Shown: piece after piece, positions 13,706-14,621 of the stretch
Position numbering within the stretch: position 1 is the stretch's first letter
Layout: the number at the start of each line of letters is the position of its first letter
NCBI GenBank assembly: GCA_028699365.1
Contig: JAQVUQ010000020.1
Location: 1 to 14,621, forward strand
Source of the DNA: UBA5359 sp028699365 [NCBI: bacterium]
GTDB taxonomy: Bacteria > UBP13 > UBA5359
Reading direction: 5' to 3'
DNA length: 14,621 nt
Translations under genes and position numbers: made by a program
The notes under the pieces: model-generated
Told to the model about the DNA's origin: nothing
The model's input: only the letters and a program-made list of their open reading frames with translations
Database searches by the model: none

Positions 13706-14621
13706 TCAACCCCGTCTCAGTCGCTCGCTCGTCTCCTTCAACGCTTCGGTGACGGAGGCTCGGGCGGTGCCGCCGGGGTGTTTGCGGGCATCGATGATGT
13801 TCATGGTGCCCAGGGCGTCGTAGATGGTATCGTCGAAGAGTGTGGAGAAGCGCTGCAGTTCATCCGGGCGCAGGGACGAGAGGGCTTTTCTCTCATCCAG
13901 GCAGTAGCGCACCATGTTGCCCACCACTTCGTGGGCTTCACGGAAGGACATGCCGCGCCGCACCAGGTAATCGGCCACATCGGTGGCATCGGAGAAATCG
14001 GCCTTGAGGGCGTCGGCCATCTTTTCGGGTTTGAATTCCGTAGCCCTGATCATGGAGGCGTATACCGCCAGCGAGGCGCCGACGGTGTCCAGGGCGTCAA
14101 AGAGCCCTTCCTTATCCTCCTGCAGGTCGCGGTTGTAAGTCATGGGCAACCCTTTGAGAACGGTCAGCATGCCCATCAGGTGGCCGAAGACCCGGCCGCT
14201 GCGACCGCGCACCAGCTCTGCCACATCGGGGTTCTTCTTCTGCGGCATGATGCTGCTGCCGGTGGTGAAAGCGTCGCCTATTTCCACAAAGCCGAATTCC
14301 GGCGAGGACCAGAGGACCATCTCCTCGGAGAGACGGCTGAGGTGTACCATGATCAGGGACAGGGCGGAGAGAAGCTCCACCAGGTGATCCCTGTCGCTGA
14401 CACTGTCCATGCTGTTGGCGGATATGGCCGCAAAGCCCAGTTCACGGGCCGTAAATTCCCTGTCTATGGGGAATGTTGTTCCGGCCAGGGCGCCTGATCC
14501 CAGCGGCATGACATCAACTCTCTTCAGGCAGTCGCAGAGACGCTCTGCATCGCGGTTGAACATCTCTATATAGGCCAGAAGGTGGTGGGCCAGGAGCACG
14601 GGCTGGGCGTGCTGCATATGG
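13706..14621 (-). CDS. argH: argininosuccinate lyase, C-terminal part (5' end outside window)
   Basis: Cleaves argininosuccinate to arginine and fumarate, the last step of arginine synthesis. About 305 codons are present; the family is near 460 residues, so roughly the first third lies beyond the right edge. The frame enters the window as T-H-M-Q-H-A-Q-P-V (usually THLQRAQPV), so the methionine at 14617 is internal and not a start. The fumarase/aspartase superfamily signature GSSIMPQKKNPD, which carries the flexible catalytic-serine loop, is intact, as are LGSGALAGTTFPIDRE and the MTYNRDLQEDKE segment. Nothing looks damaged. The base composition is G+C-rich like the other housekeeping genes and contrasts with the A+T-rich stretch that begins past its stop. 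No strong terminator follows. Confidence 0.95.
   Translation of the reverse strand, partial: HMQHAQPVLLAHHLLAYIEMFNRDAERLCDCLKRVDVMPLGSGALAGTTFPIDREFTARELGFAAISANSMDSVSDRDHLVELLSALSLIMVHLSRLSEEMVLWSSPEFGFVEIGDAFTTGSSIMPQKKNPDVAELVRGRSGRVFGHLMGMLTVLKGLPMTYNRDLQEDKEGLFDALDTVGASLAVYASMIRATEFKPEKMADALKADFSDATDVADYLVRRGMSFREAHEVVGNMVRYCLDERKALSSLRPDELQRFSTLFDDTIYDALGTMNIIDARKHPGGTARASVTEALKETSERLRRG

Noticed and set aside
13778-14497. 239-codon plus-strand open frame
   Set aside because: Antisense to argH, rich in His, Gly and Val as expected from the mirrored argH codons; no motif.
1-14621. CRISPR arrays, rRNA genes, riboswitches or T-box elements
   Set aside because: I saw no regularly spaced repeats and no rRNA-like or T-box (TGGNACCGCG) sequence; the hom leader shows no Thr- or Met-rich peptide and no SAM riboswitch core.

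Overview
The window is a compact bacterial chromosome segment in which every gene reads on the minus strand, so transcription runs from the right edge to the left. Housekeeping genes are tightly packed, with short gaps or overlaps, strong GGAGG-type Shine-Dalgarno sequences and some TTG starts. The gene set (a CdaA-type diadenylate cyclase next to glmM, acpS next to the NAD(P)HX repair gene, a CCA-encoding tRNA-Met and a PucR-family regulator) suggests a Gram-positive-type or Chloroflexota-like bacterium. This is an inference; the sequence does not fix the taxon.

Layout in transcription order. (1) 14621-13706: the C-terminal two thirds of argininosuccinate lyase (argH), cut by the window edge. 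(2) 13642-10714: a visibly more A+T-rich accessory stretch. It holds a REP-like hairpin next to the decayed 5' part of a REP-associated tyrosine transposase (RAYT), an exported TPR-repeat protein with its own terminator, and a MefA-like MFS efflux transporter. The transporter is preceded by a promoter, a 35-codon leader ORF and two hairpins that look like an attenuator. (3) 10694-5915: a likely operon of cdaA, glmM, acpS, nnrE-nnrD fusion and a two-CBS-domain protein, joining cyclic-di-AMP synthesis, wall-precursor synthesis, acyl-carrier activation and nicotinamide-nucleotide repair. The usual cdaR gene is absent between cdaA and glmM. (4) 5873-2682: a PucR-family regulator followed 9 bases later by a xylulokinase-type FGGY sugar kinase. 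(5) 2675-128: a consensus promoter drives an elongator tRNA-Met, followed 70 bases later by hom and thrC (threonine branch). No thrB is present. (6) 1-76: non-coding sequence with repeated motifs that may be the end of an insertion sequence lying off the left edge.

The two least ordinary elements are the leader/hairpin region of the MFS gene (12110-11950) and the RAYT remnant with its hairpin (13642-13333). Neither would be found by listing long ORFs alone.
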